Source of the DNA: Thuidium tamariscinum
Taxonomy: Eukaryota; Streptophyta; Bryopsida; Hypnales; Thuidiaceae
Reading direction: 5' to 3'
DNA: 64,000 nucleotides
NCBI GenBank assembly: GCA_947034885.2
Contig: OX344757.2
Coordinates: forward strand, 21,694,001 to 21,758,000
Shown here: positions 11,707 to 24,110 of the stretch, piece by piece
Layout of the letters: the number at the start of each line of letters is the position of its first letter
How positions within the stretch are numbered: position 1 is the first letter of the stretch
Notes under the pieces: model-generated
Told to the model about the DNA's origin: nothing
Databases searched by the model: none
The model's input: only the letters and a program-made list of their open reading frames with translations
Made by a program: the position numbers and the translations under genes

Positions 11707-12897
11707 TCACTTAACCATACCATAACTGCCAGTAATTTTCAGTGCACCCCCTTCCTTTTGGTAGACAAAGTTCAAACCCTTGGTCAACTCCAGCGTCGCC
11801 CCAAACCGCAACGACTTGGACACGCTCTTTTCAAAGAGCAAATCCACCTCTTCATTCGTAGCAATAACCTTCAACTGCTTTGGTCCCGATACAGCTTCCT
11901 TCATGAGCGCTTCTCCAAACATAGTCTTGAGCACGGTTTCATCGACATCAAAAATCTCAACAGGAACTAACTTGGCTGAGCCATGCTTGGTACTAGGTTT
12001 GTACGACATTTGATTCACAACCTGTGACCGGATTGACCTCCTGAGCTTGTTCACCTGCGTCTCGAGTTGCTTAACGGTGAATGCTTTGGAGGGACCCCCA
12101 TTTGCGCCTGTTGGACTGGAATCATCAGATTTCTTGGCGGATTTCAGTTTCCTCTCAAGGGCTGCTACTTGCATGTCTTTCTCAGTGACGACTCTCTGAA
12201 GTTGCTCATCCTTCTCGTTCAGCATTCTCTTGAGGTCCTCAATGTTGTCACAGCAATCCCAAGGGCGAATGCGCTTGACAGCCATGTTGTCTCCTGCGTT
12301 GCATCTACATCAACAAAGACAATTGATACCAATTGAATCAAGTAAAAACGGAAGACTCTACCGAACATAAGGCAGACTATACTATTTAAGTCACTTTAAT
12401 TATTTTAACATGGACCTTAGAAATGTGGTTTTTGGAAGATGTTAAGAGCTGAGGAGAGATCACTCTTTGTATTACAAATCAAATCTCTTGAGGTCGATTC
12501 CTTTTCAATAAGTATCAATTTCTTAAGCAATTTCGAAGTGGGAAATTGGAGACAACTATGAATGACAGTACTCAATCCCATTCCATTCAAAGATAGACAT
12601 TAAACCAAGAGAGTAATGCTTACACCACTTGCTAGTTAACGAAATTTATGGATAGGTGAGATATTGTTGGTAACAAGGGTCAGTACATGAGACGCGATCC
12701 CTGGGCCAGATCTCTATCAATTTTAGTATCCTCTACCCCAAAGAAAGATAAAACAGAAGTTTTGTTACTCACCTTCGCGATGGAGGGGGTAATTCCTGAG
12801 AAGTCCTCTTCAAAGCTTTCTTAAACCTTGGCGAGGGAAAGACTGGCAATTCCACTTCTCTCGTGACGTTCACTCCACCTTCGTTTAAGCTGGCCAT
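11707..12897 (-). CDS. coiled-coil protein of unknown function, 240 aa
   Basis: Two coding exons on minus: 12897-12773 (ATG at 12897) and 12304-11707, joined in frame through a GTGAGT donor and a GATGTAG acceptor. A leader exon with donor GTAAGT at 13489 is spliced to an acceptor TTGTAG just upstream of the ATG, so the 5' UTR also has an intron. The short first exon encodes a basic, Pro-containing segment (KKALKRTSQELPPPSRR). The second exon opens with an acidic and basic helix rich in heptads (about 55-95, KRMLNEKDEQLQ), a Ser/Gly linker, a second basic helix (QLETQVNKLRRSIRSQ), and a compact C-terminal domain ending in ITGSYGMVK. I do not recognise the family. There is no transit peptide or membrane span, so it is probably soluble. 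An E2F-like site lies upstream at 13,649. Confidence 0.7.
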
Positions 12898-13489
12898 TGG
12901 AGTGCAGTCTACAAGACAAACCAAAATCAGTGTCATAAGTAGTCGCCAAGAGATTGAAAAACCATGAACAGCACACCTAATCTAACCCAAGGAAGAAAAC
13001 CTCTTCACAAAGATCACCGGCACGAAAATAATAGACACCAAAACATGGAATATGAGATACCCTACCCATATTCTACAGATACAATGTCCTACTTGCTCAT
13101 CTGAAAATTCAGCATTAACACAAGGTATGCATTGTTACCTCAGGGGGAACGAGCATTCACACAGAAAGAAAGTAAAAAACAACCAATCTAACGACACCCT
13201 AGCTCCCAAATTCCCAACAAATCTACACATCCTAACCCAATCAGACGACACTGTCTCCGAATCCTGAAGAAACAGAAATATCTCCCGCAGAAGGAAAAGG
13301 GTGTATTTGCAAGGATAATGAGCAATTAAGCTCCAGTTCTCCAATTCACGAACACACGACACCAGGCCTTCAATTTCTGGCGCAATTAGATGACAATAGT
13401 CTTGAATCTGTACTACTTGGGAAGAAATTCACAACCAGGATCGAAAGAAACACAAAAGAATTCAAATTCAAATTGATGGGTGCACTTAC

Positions 13490-13560
13490 AAAGGAAGATG
13501 TGCATCCAATCACGTCTACAAGCTCTCAGAGAACTGAAATTCTTGTGGATAACGATAGAA
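13490..13560 (-). other. 5' UTR exon of the coiled-coil gene (start uncertain)
   Basis: On minus the exon ends CATCTTCCTTT at 13490, followed by a consensus GTAAGT donor. The matching acceptor (TTTGTCTTGTAG) lies about 15 bases upstream of the ATG at 12897. The 5' limit of this exon cannot be fixed from sequence alone. Confidence 0.5.
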
Positions 13561-13648
13561 TGTAATCAGTCAGAATGTAAGTTAAAGGTCGGGCGACCTC
13601 GAAGAATTTCTTGACCCATACAAATGAAGAAGACGGCGGGGTGTGGGC

Positions 13649-13657
13649 TTTCCCGCC
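13649..13657 (+). promoter_or_regulatory. E2F-type site TTTCCCGCC
   Basis: TTTCCCGCC fits the E2F/DP consensus TTTSSCGC. It lies about 150 bases upstream of the leader exon of the minus-strand coiled-coil gene, inside a locally GC-rich island (about 13,580-13,700). This suggests S-phase or cell-cycle linked expression, but a single match of this length can occur by chance. Confidence 0.4.
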
Positions 13658-13817
13658 AGTGGAATCTTGTCTTAAATGAAAAAACGGCGCGTATTGTTTC
13701 ATCTACGATTTGGAGATATTCATCCGAATAGGTAGATTCTTTAAAGTCTGAAGTGTTCATCAACTCCATTTTTGTTGAAGCTTGTTTAGGGTTGGCTACA
13801 GAAGTTGCTGGTTGATA

Positions 13818-13910
13818 CTCCCTCCCGTCCCAAAATGATCTTCCACTTTGAATGTCATGTTTTTTGAAGGTCGTTTTGAGTAATTCAAAAAAAATATTTC
13901 TTTGCATCTA
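13818..13910 (+). mobile_element. Stowaway-like MITE end (fragment)
   Basis: The sequence after the dinucleotide TA at 13816-13817 reads CTCCCTCCCGTCCCAAAATG, close to the Stowaway (Tc1/mariner) terminus CTCCCTCCGTCCC known from plants. No inverted partner was found downstream, so only one end survives. Confidence 0.5.
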
Positions 13911-14470
13911 ATTTTATTTAGGTTGCAATGAACACGTATTGTGTTGATTATTGATTTTAGCAATATAAAATTTAGAACCTTTCTTAATTATGTTATTCAC
14001 AATATGAAGTCAATGAAACTGGTTCAAGAAAATATCAACAAAATTGTAGACAATCATTTGAGGATGGAAGGAATATTTTTCATTGAAGAAGATCAAAGCA
14101 AGGTAATACGGTGGAAACACCAAAAACCATCCAAATGAGGAATTCAATATAGTTGGAAGCAATTTTTCTTAAAATAATACTTTTCTAGTATTAGCAAGTA
14201 AAAATCATTAATATTTTTAAAAAAAAGATTTTTTGGATGCCGCATGTATTTTCTATGATTTTCCAAAGTATTGGCTCCCTAGACCATTGGAATTGTTCAA
14301 TAGATGCCCCCAAATTTGAACACTACTAAAATCAAGAGTGAACCAATTAGATTTTGGTAGTATCCTTAATATGCATTTACGAATTGAAGTCAAGCATTTG
14401 GCAAACACATTAACTGCAGTCTAGGGTCCAATGCTAGGTATAAGTGTGGTATTGGGTGTTTCTTCCTTAA

Positions 14471-15005
14471 CCCCTAAAAGCCCAAGGGGTTGGGACAAAA
14501 CACAAATGTGTTATAAAATGTAAGTTCTGTAATTTTCTTAAAGTTAGTGTCAAAGATGATAATGTGAAGCACAAAATTTAGAAATCATCTGTACAATCAA
14601 AATTATAAAATTATTTTAAAATTCTCTTCAAATGAATTTTGAAGATATAACTTCAAAAATTCACCAAAAATACGATTTCTTTATTTAATATATGAATTTT
14701 TTTTTATTGGTCAAAATTGTGGTTTCTATTGATTTGTGAAAAAATGCAAAAGATCTAGTGATGAAACCATCAACACTTTTCCAAAATAGTAAGTTTTTCA
14801 ACACTAGGCAATTCTAAACCTCTTGTGCTATATCTCTTATAATTTTTGTTTGACTGTATTGATCTTAGTTTTGAATATAAATGTTGAAAGAAAACCCAAT
14901 TTTTTCGAAACTGAAAAAAAAAAATTGAAAAAACTTTTTTTTTTGCCCGAAAATTCTGCCCAAAGTTGGGCAGCGACCAAAAATGGTCGTTTGAGGGCTT
15001 AGGGG
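14471..15005. mobile_element. TTAA-flanked MITE, piggyBac-like (535 bp)
   Basis: TTAA flanks both ends (14467-14470 and 15006-15009). The left terminus is CCCCTAAAAGCCCAAG and the right terminus, read on minus, is CCCCTAAGCCCTC. Internal homology to the elements ending at 46,776 and 61,453 (ACAAAACACAAATGTG near one end) defines a subfamily. TTAA target duplication with CCC-type termini is the hallmark of piggyBac; there is no coding capacity. Confidence 0.65.
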
Positions 15006-15009
15006 TTAA

Positions 15010-16955
15010 GTCTTGTAAATCCATCTTAAACTTTCAAGTTTTGTTATAACAAAAATGGGAATCATTTGCACAAATTGAACATTTTATAGTACACACAACA
15101 TATTTTCCACTTAATTTTGATTTTGTTTTGATTAAAAAATTACACTAAAATTTGATTATTCTTTAGTTTTTTTTAAAATTGAAATCTTCAAAAAAAAAGA
15201 AAAAAGGATTGACTCGATTTTTAATCTACAGGCTATGTGCTGAATAATTATTTAGAAAATGGAAATCTTTTTTAAATCTTCTGCCAAAATAACCACGAGT
15301 TAATAGATTTATTGATAAAATATTAGTTAATAAAGATTTACTTTTAGAATTGAAAAAAATTTTACTAAAGTTTTCAATTTTTCAAAAAATCATTCAAAAA
15401 AATTGAGCTATTTTATGCAATTTTGGATACTTGGTAATATTTTTTGTACTATAAATACTTTGGATATATCATTTGCACTTTCAATGAAGGGGTTTTTCAA
15501 GGCTCTGAGAGACCATTTTAGCCCTGTTCCCCAATCTGTAAACCCGTTAGATTAAATTTTAAAAAAAAATTAAAAAAAATTAAAATTAAAAAAAAAAAAA
15601 ATTAAAAAAATTAAAATATTAATTAAATAATAGGTTTTTTTCAAAAAAAATTAAAATATTAATTAAATGTTTAATATATGATGTGACAGTCTCTTGGCTA
15701 CATCAGATCGCCTCTGTGGCAGCTTTCAGCAAGTTCCCACAGTCCAGGAACTCGCAATCTTCTACACAAGCTAAAAATCCTCTTAATATGAAACAATATT
15801 GAAGTTTACTTTCATACTAAAGTTGAATTATTTTCAAATAAATCAAAAGCTTTCATAAAATTTTGAGAAGTGCTTGATGACAACTATTTGCTCCACATTG
15901 AAAAGTTATTGTCATCATTATGTGAAAGGTGGCTTTGCAATTGCAAAGGATAGCATGGTGAAATTGTTTTTTGTAATAATATTATTTATGTTGATCCAAT
16001 TGAAATTTCATTGTGTAATTGATTGACATCTAATGCACAATATTTGGCTTGCAAATTGATTCCAAAAATATCTTGTTTCGTATGAGAAGGCAATTCATTG
16101 ATTTTTATAAAGATTGATGAGCTCTACAAATTTTTGTTCTTTGTTGCACCAAGTATTAAAACTATCACCTTTACTTATGCTTTTAGCAATTAAAAGGTGG
16201 GCAAGTGCAATTTTTTTAAAGAAGGGAATTTATAAGTTTTCTATATTCAATCAAAAATATCTCAAAATCCATTCATCTTATTGTTCTAATTCTTTTTGTT
16301 ATCCCATCTACAATTGTTAGTTGAAATCTAAGATCCCAGGGTTACAATTTCTTTTTAGTCAATGTTTGAATCACTTCTCGATAAGAGTATATCTTCTAAA
16401 ATGTGAAAAACACATTCCTAAAACACCTAAACAAGGCTAAGACATTTGTAGGTTAACAATGGCAATTACTCAAAACATCTTATTAAACCCATAGAAATAA
16501 GCTCCTACCTCATGTGATCAATTGATCATATTAAGAAAACCAAAGCCACAAAAGTGTTGTCTAGAATTCAATGCTAATTTTTTTGGCTTGTTGCTAGAGC
16601 ATGTGAAGAAGGAATTGAGGAAGACAAGACACCAAAATTATACAAAACTATAAATTTAATTTTGAACGTACGGGTATCAATGTTTGGTCTAGTGTTACAA
16701 GTGGGATCGCTATAATTACAAGCAATCATATAGTACAGAAATGAAATTTTTTGGGGGGCTTTTCTAGTTTTCCAACAATAGCTACACGCTGAAGCAGCTA
16801 GACAGGAAGGTACTCTACATCATAAGCTTAAAATTTCTGCAAAACTACTCATACTCTACAGGCTGGAAGTGCAACACGTGGTCGGCTGTGGCATGACACA
16901 ATTCTATGAAGCAGCTACGCCAGCGCACCGAAATCACACCAACAGAGGGGAGGAA
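15010..16955. other. AT-rich intergenic DNA
   Basis: No gene is supported. A low-complexity tract made almost only of A and T lies at about 15,555-15,665. The last 200 bases or so become richer in GC and are probably the 3' UTR of the starch synthase gene. Confidence 0.55.
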
Positions 16956-19900
16956 TCATGAGAGGGAGGCGGGAGGGTGTCCGTCTTCAACGGTGTGCTC
17001 GTACAGTTTGATGTACTGATCGATCGGAGCAGCGTCCCAGCTCATATCGATGCGCATGACCTTGCCCACAAGATCTGCCCACCATTGCGGCTGCTCATTA
17101 TAGTAACCAAATGCTCGGTCCAAAGCACTTGCCAATGCCTGCAACGATCGAGACCCCATTTCGTAAAATTAGCACGTAGTAAGGAGATCTTATCACTTCG
17201 ATCATTTAGATGTTGTTTTGTAGAAAAATCACATTCCGTGCTTTCACAAACTTTTCAATATCACTGATTCTTGAAGTATGTATCACTTACTTCCTCGGTC
17301 GGTTCATTGAATACAAAACCGTTTCGCTTCTCCTCGGTGACAATCTCCCCATCCACATCGAAGACACTGACATGAAAGTCATTGACGTCAATAAACTTCA
17401 TTTTTGTGATTAGAAAGTATAATCCACGGATTAGGAGAAATTGAAACAAGAAACTGTGATTATGTGCGCGAACACGTACTGGATTGAGTCAGTGAGTTGT
17501 CACTACATACCTGTCAGCCAATCCACCAGTCTTGCGAACGACAGGTATGGCCCCGTACCTCATGGCATACATCTGCATTTGAGGAGTTGTATGTTTAAGA
17601 TCAACTCAACTCAGGAAAAAGAGAATCCTATTGTCTGAGTCGCACGTGGTCTTTGTTTTAAGCAGATATTACAGGGCAATTGCTTCCCACAGGAAGTCGA
17701 GGTCACTACAGCATATTTCTGCTTAGACTAAACAGCGTTTTACCAGCCAGGCATTCGAGGGATTCAAACTGACCTGGGTCAGACCGCAAGGCTCGAAGAT
17801 AGACGGTATCACGAACAGATCCGCTGACGCGAAAATGTTGTGTGTGAGTTTCTCCTCACATCTCAAGACAAGCCGCACATGAGGATGGTTCTCAAACTGG
17901 ACTGCAAGCCTGTCAAACTCCTCCTGCAAATGAAAATTTACCTCAGTCTCGATCAAGTGGCTCATAGAATATATGACATTGAAGGGCGATAGTTTTGATG
18001 GAAATTTTGCAAGATTCAATGGCAGAGACTTCGAGTGCCCTCATCCTCAAGCAAGAAGTTCAAGAATTCTTGATCTATGTAAAGACTTTTTCGACGAATG
18101 TCATGCTCCAAGAAGATGAATCACGGGCACTAAAAGTACGTGACCAGCACAATCATACCTTGATCTTAGGAACCTGGCTGGTGCCTTGCAGAATGAATTG
18201 GCCACCACGGTTGAGGGTATGGAAGATGGCCGCACGGAGGAGGTAGACACCCTTCTGCGGTACCAATCTCGATACACAGCACACCTGTAGAAAGAGTGCA
18301 ATTGCATATTATTAGCCGATTGCCTTTCGTCACTGGGCATATCCACATCGCCCGCATCGTATAATTTATGGAACGCCATCAGTGATATGGTCACTGCATT
18401 TTTCCTGCCCACCTAATAGGAAACGAAGGACATTCAAGCGTAGTCAAAGCTTACGAGAGGTTTTTCCGCATCACTGCCTTCCATTGAAAGGCCAAGGCTA
18501 CGCTTGAGATTATTCTTGATCACTTTTTTATTCTCCCTATTGTCTGGGTTGTAGTGGTGCTCCAGATGGCAATCGGTAGATGGGTCCCACATCGTATCAT
18601 CGATTCCATTCACGATTCCATGGAATTTCTTGGTCAAATTTCTTAACGTCGTATGCAGCCCTTCGCCTCCCTGGACATCCCATGAGAAGGTTTCGTATGA
18701 ATGCTAATGGTCAAAGGATTACACATGGAAGAAAGTCAATTTATGGTCATCCAGTTCTGTCTGGAGAGAGAGTATTTCTCACCTCTGGAGTGAGAACCTC
18801 TTTTGCATACGTTGGCGAAACTGTAGTGATGAAGTCCGAATGTACAAGCCCAGCCTGAGCAGACACAACAATTTCACCCATGAGTTATTATTGCCAGCTC
18901 TGACGTAACCTGCACTCCTGTCGTGGCATTCCTCTCCAGAGACCCTACCCTGCCCATGTCAAATTCCAATTTCGCTACAAGACAGGGCTCTCTCACCTTC
19001 AGGACGTTGATTTTGTCAGCTTTAATATTGTCCTGGAAATCATCCTTGTGCAAAGGCGCTTTGAACTGAATGCCGCAAGACTCGAGAGCTTCCATCGAGT
19101 CCTTCCCCTGTGGCTCAAAATTGTGACATGTGAAAGCAAGCTTCGCGCTCAGACCCAAGGCAGCGTAATGACTCTTGTAAAGGGGTGCCTGCGTGGAAAG
19201 GAGACAGGGATCAGACCTTTGAGTAATGATATAATATTGAATAGTTCTTGGAGTGGACATTATGAATCTGTGGTTGACGAGAAGAAATTAGGCAATTCCT
19301 TACCACAATAGCCACAGGCCAGTCATGGCAGTGAATGATGTTCGGTCGCTTGCCGAACTGCAATAGAAACTCGAGAGAAGCTCGCGCAAAGTATGTGAAG
19401 CGCTTGAAGTCGTCAGGTTGGCAGTAGATGGAATCGCGATTGAAGAGCTCCCCAGGATGTTGCGGGTCAATGAAGTACAACCAAAGACCTGCACCCAATG
19501 AGGCTGTTAAAACCAACTGTTCTTATGGACGAGAGAACAGCACAGAAAAAATGTGAAAAAACTGCGAGGGAGGGATTACCCTCCACGACGCCAGTCCACA
19601 CCACGTTCTTGTGCATGGCCCCCTCAAAATACGTATAAAAATGCTTGTTCAGTCTCTGCACAGTTTTCAATCGAGAGCTCCGTTGAAACATCGGACAAAG
19701 AGAGTTTCTCGCACTTTGGAACCAAGAAAATCGGTGCTGAAAACCGTGGCAGAGCGTTTGAAGTTTGCGAACTCGCAAGAGATAGGAAATGGGATGGAAG
19801 ACAAACCTTGAAATTCTTGACACAGCTTGTGTCCAGGCTACTGTATTTTGGGATGACGATCTCCACCCGGTGGCCTCTCTTTTGAAGCGCGCGGCCAAGT

Positions 19901-21008
19901 CCGGTCACCACGTCTCCCAAACCTCCAACCTGATGAGAGAGTGATCGTGGATTTAGTCTTCTCATGAGATGGATTCTCTTGAGCAGCGTGCATAAAACTG
20001 TACGTGCAACGTGTGACTTCGAATCGCTCAAAGGTTTAAATACCTAGATCTTTCATAAAGTTTTCACATCGTCGTACACGTATTGCGACAGACTAACTAC
20101 ATAGGCCGACGCGGAAGCCTTTTTGCATATATAATCAGTATTGTGGTCTAAGTGACCCTACCTTAGCCACAGGGGCCATTTCGGTGGCAAGATGCACGAC
20201 ATGGTACCGAGGCCTGCGATTTCAAACAAGAGTTTTTAGCAGATCCAAATAGCTTGGACATAAGAAATTGCAGTCATGCAAATTGTGTATTTCTGAGATC
20301 TGTGATTTCTGTGCTCTCATCTCGGCTTACAAGTTACTCGAGCATTGTGTGCCTCACTCCGAATTGGCAATAACCGCCAGCCTACATGGCATAATCGGAT
20401 ATAGGCCACATACCGTAAGCGACATGTATCAAATCAAAGAGAAAAAAATAGTGCCAGCGACGCTGCAGGCAACAGAGGAGATCACTGATCAAGTGAATGA
20501 ATTAGTATCACGTTCTTAGAAATTAATGGCGCTACCTTTTCACGGCTGGCGGGCGCTCAAGGGAGCCAAGAAAGCCAGCAACAAGATTCTCCACCTGCTT
20601 CTCGGGTATGGCACCGGCATAAGGGGCAGGCTTAATGTGTTTCCGAGGACCTTGCGTTTCAAGGCGACAGCCAGTTGTGTATCGCGATGAGAGCAGGACG
20701 TTGTTGCTCATGATTAGCTGCAATCAGAAAACACTTCGCATGAATTTGCTGCCTCTCCTCCGTAGTGCAAAACATTCTTGTTTTATTTGTTTCGATTCGA
20801 AGGCAGATCAAAGAGACCGCCGAAAATGCTTTTTCCCGACGAAATTCCGAAATCTCGTGATTGCAGTTCACTTGTGGCTTGAGCATTATGGTGTGCAAAT
20901 TACCTGGTCGCCTGGGAGAGTCTCCTGTGTACGCTGCGGCAAATCCATTTCGAGACGTGTTGCGGAAGGGACTTCTGTTAGATAACCATGCACATACGAA
21001 CACAACAT
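16956..21008 (-). CDS. starch synthase, class IV-like catalytic region with short N-terminus, 599 aa
   Basis: ADP-glucose-dependent glycogen/starch synthase (GT5 plus GT1-like lobe), expected in the plastid stroma to extend alpha-1,4 glucan. Fourteen minus-strand exons can be joined with GT-AG introns and consistent phases: 21008-20904, 20717-20536, 20213-20162, 19929-19807, 19655-19580, 19488-19304, 19188-18997, 18854-18783, 18670-18455, 18284-18159, 17923-17774, 17572-17511, 17366-17291, 17138-16956. The ADP-glucose loop KVGGLGDV is at about 113-120, IIHCHDW near 230, TCHNFEPQG in exon 7, TTVSPTYAKEV in exon 8, FHGIVNGIDD in exon 9, SRLVPQKG in exon 10, the catalytic-lobe motif SIFEPCGLTQ at about 484-493 and RKTGGL at about 507-512. 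KVGGL rather than KTGGL, DDFKRFTYFARA and TCHNFEPQG point to the III/IV group, nearest IV. The long coiled-coil N-terminus of class IV is absent. Exon 1 and its start are the least certain part. Confidence 0.88.
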
Positions 21009-22600
21009 GAGACTCAATGTGTATGCCCACTCTCGTCAAACCTATGGTGCATCTGAGTTTCAACTCAGACAGGGTTATTCCAAGAACTATCGCGATTAAG
21101 ACCAAAGAAAGAACAACAAAATCAAACAGATGTAACAGAATCGCAAGCTCTTCCTCTACGGGTACTCAAGGAGTTGGAACAGAGTGCTTCGCCATTGGAT
21201 CCAGGACAGAAACAAAGTTACGGTCGACATTGAGGAAAACATGCGGCCGGACCGGAAATCACACACCAAGAAACAAAGAATGCGTTCGGCACCATTTTGG
21301 GTACCTACAAATGATCACTGCAAAGCCCTAGAAGCTGGTAAGTCCACCGCAAAGGCGAACGCCATCGAGTGCCTCTACAGCCTAAACATGAAAAATCACC
21401 TAAGGCAATATTTTTCTGCAACTCAAACTCCTAAGATCGACCGAAACTACTAAAGTCCTCTCCGCTGTAGGAAGAAGACGAGAAAAGCTGATCGTCAACA
21501 CCCCTACGACGCAAATCAAATGACTGACAAAACACGGCTCAACTCAAACTCTGGCATGTCAGCATGTATTGGCAAGATGATATTCGCCATGGCAACCGAG
21601 GGCTCATTCACACGCAACCATGTCAGCTTATGCACAGTCATGCATGCACAGATGGAGGTGAGATATCATGCGAAACCGGCTCGCATGTTAGCGCGGTGTC
21701 AACCCTCACATGCAACAATCTTGACGACAGTCGTTCACAATAGAAAGAACTTCACAAGCGACTTTCCAAGAGTCAACTGTTACTTACGCACTGGCGACGA
21801 CTCTTCAGCACCAGAGTTGCGGAATCGCGTAATGTGCTCCATTGCAAGCCCCTTCAACCACTCTCCACTCGCACTCGCACTTCCGAATCAAAGCCCTTCA
21901 ACGACTGTGAATTCGAGGAGGTTCGAAGTCACCAAATGGAAACTCTCTCTACATATATCTCTCAATCGCACCAAGCCAGCACGCACCCGAGTAAAAGGTT
22001 ACACCACTTCAAGACTCAAACCAGCTAACTTGTGATCGAGTCTTGAGTCTTGGCGAGAGAAAATGCAAGAGAGCTTGAGCACTGTAATGACTGTATGACC
22101 GACGCAGTGTTTTTGGAAATTTCTTTTCGAATTTTTTTGGTTATGAACTGAGTTTAAAGATTGACTCAAACAACTGAACTCTCTCGCAGTCTTTCTGGAT
22201 AACTCTTTTCGGATTGGATAGATCAATTCTGGAACTGTGAACTGAAAGAACGAGAGTTTTTCTACGACGAGTCGTGAGAATCTGAAATTTCGAAAACGAG
22301 AGCTTCTTCTACACGTATACGACGAGCTAGCGGAGCTGCCACTGCGATCACTTCAAACTCGACGGAATAGCAATATAAACTCAAGGCAATGAACGAAACT
22401 GGAAATCGAATGAAGCCACAAGCAGAACGCGCTCAGGAAGCAGGAACGGGGTGGCGGTGGTGAGAATTCAAACAGAGCTGGAGAATTTGAACAGAGCGTG
22501 TAGAACACTGGCAGCTGCAGTAGAGAAACTCAGTGCGAGCTCGAAGACACACACTCTCTTCACAGGACTCACTCGCTGCATAGAATGTAGCCAGAGTTTG
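21009..22600 (-). other. probable long 5' leader region of the starch synthase gene
   Basis: This GC-richer stretch lies between the proposed first coding exon and a minus-strand TATA box at 22,601. Open frames occur on both strands but none has a domain. If the TATA box serves the starch synthase gene, the leader would be about 1.5 kb, probably with UTR introns, or further N-terminal exons remain unrecognised here. Confidence 0.4.
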
Positions 22601-22610
22601 CTTTTATATA
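22601..22610 (-). promoter_or_regulatory. TATA box TATATAAAAG
   Basis: On minus the sequence reads TATATAAAAG, a full plant TATA consensus. The predicted transcription start would be about 22,570-22,580, entering the GC-richer leader of the starch synthase gene. The next sequence upstream becomes AT-rich desert, consistent with a gene boundary. Confidence 0.55.
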
Positions 22611-23737
22611 CAGATGGAGGCAAAGCTCATACGGTTGTTGAGCAATATTATAGGAAACTAGTGAGATTGAAGTGTGTGTAGAGTTAGAAAAAATCAGGGG
22701 GGGGAGGTATACATGAATGAAATGAAATAAAGTAGTGTCAAAAAAGTAACCACACTTATAAAAGACTATAAAAAAAATTGTTCACGGCTCCTATTGTTAA
22801 ATAGTTTTAGTTTGTTTGGCCTAGTTAATTGTTTTAGTAGTATGACATCAAATGACTACTTGTCATATACAAAGTTGATAGGCCCCCTAAAATGTGCAGA
22901 AGAAGTCATACTAGTACAATGTTGGTCTTGTTGCCAATTGAAAGAGTAATTATTGTGATTCTCTTAGTAGAAGCCCTTTGTTCAAAGGAGTCTTTTGTCC
23001 AAGGAAGAAGGCTTTGCATTCAAAAAGGCTACATTATAGTAAAAGAGAAGAAATTTACCTAGTTAAGAATAATGGCAATTTTTTAGGGGATAAGCTTCTT
23101 GGAACCCAGCTTCTTATTGTAATCACTCCTACTATGCTATGAACATTGATATGAGATCTTGAACAAACTCAACAAAGAGAGTCTCACTTTGCACCTAAAT
23201 GGAATTTTCTATCTTTTTTTTTTTAAACAAATGATGATTTTACTTAACCAAAGTAACGTCTCTTTAATGTGTTGCTAATTTACAAGAAGCTTTGTTTGTC
23301 AAGCCATTTAGTCACTTTTCAATTAAACAACTTCCTTACACTGACATATACTACTTTTGCCAATGAAAAACCTCATCCCCAAAACAATGAGAATGTACAT
23401 CTAATGCTAATGTGGGAGCAACTAGAAAGTAATTGTAGAGTCTACTCAAATTATATTTGACACAACCATATTGATCACATACAAGGGGGAGTGATTATTC
23501 ATAATATTATCAACCTATATTAGGGTTCCTTTTAATTTTTCCCTAGAAGGTAGGAGCCCTTTGCATGGCAACTTCCAAACCAACCAATGATTCTCTCTAA
23601 TTTAGATTCTTTCCTAGGGGATTCAATGAGGATTATTCCAAATTAAAAGAGGTACAATATATCTAAGGCAATATGAAGTGAAGAAATAAAGTAAACAAGC
23701 CTATGACCACTTTGATTAGAAATCTAAATATCTTACG

Positions 23738-24110
23738 ATCAATTTTTAGAGGGTCATATATTTTTCAAACTTATGTGCTTCTTTTACAAATCAAAACAAA
23801 GTGGAATTATAATTTTCTAACTAAAGTTGTAATTTATATGAATTTTTGAAGCAATCTACGTTCTTATTATAAAAACCATTGATAGAGTGGAGTCATGAAC
23901 ATCCTACAAACAAACCATAATCACTCTTCTATATATTCAATGGTATTGAAGTGTTCACCATCAAATGATCAACAAAATAACCTTCTCTTGGCATTCACAA
24001 AACAATTTTATTAGAAAATGGACAAATTTGGATGAATTTTTGGATAAAATTGGAGCCAACAGTAGGATGATGGAATTAGGGAGCTAGTAGAAATGGGTTG
24101 GTTTATCTTA
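23738..24110 (+). mobile_element. diverged copy of the GTAGAC-ended MITE
   Basis: This matches 54,179-54,598 in the same orientation. Shared blocks include GGAATTATAATTTTCTAAC-like and TATGAATTTTTGAAG sequence, and the right part ends near GAAATGGGTTGGT. Termini are eroded. Confidence 0.45.

Noticed and set aside
18284-18455. Open frame between starch synthase exons 9 and 10
   Set aside because: It lies between a GTAAGC donor and a TTTCTACAG acceptor, and the flanking exons join in phase without it; taken as intron.
22451-22681. 76-codon frame on +
   Set aside because: It overlaps the TATA box and leader of the minus-strand starch synthase gene and has no domain.
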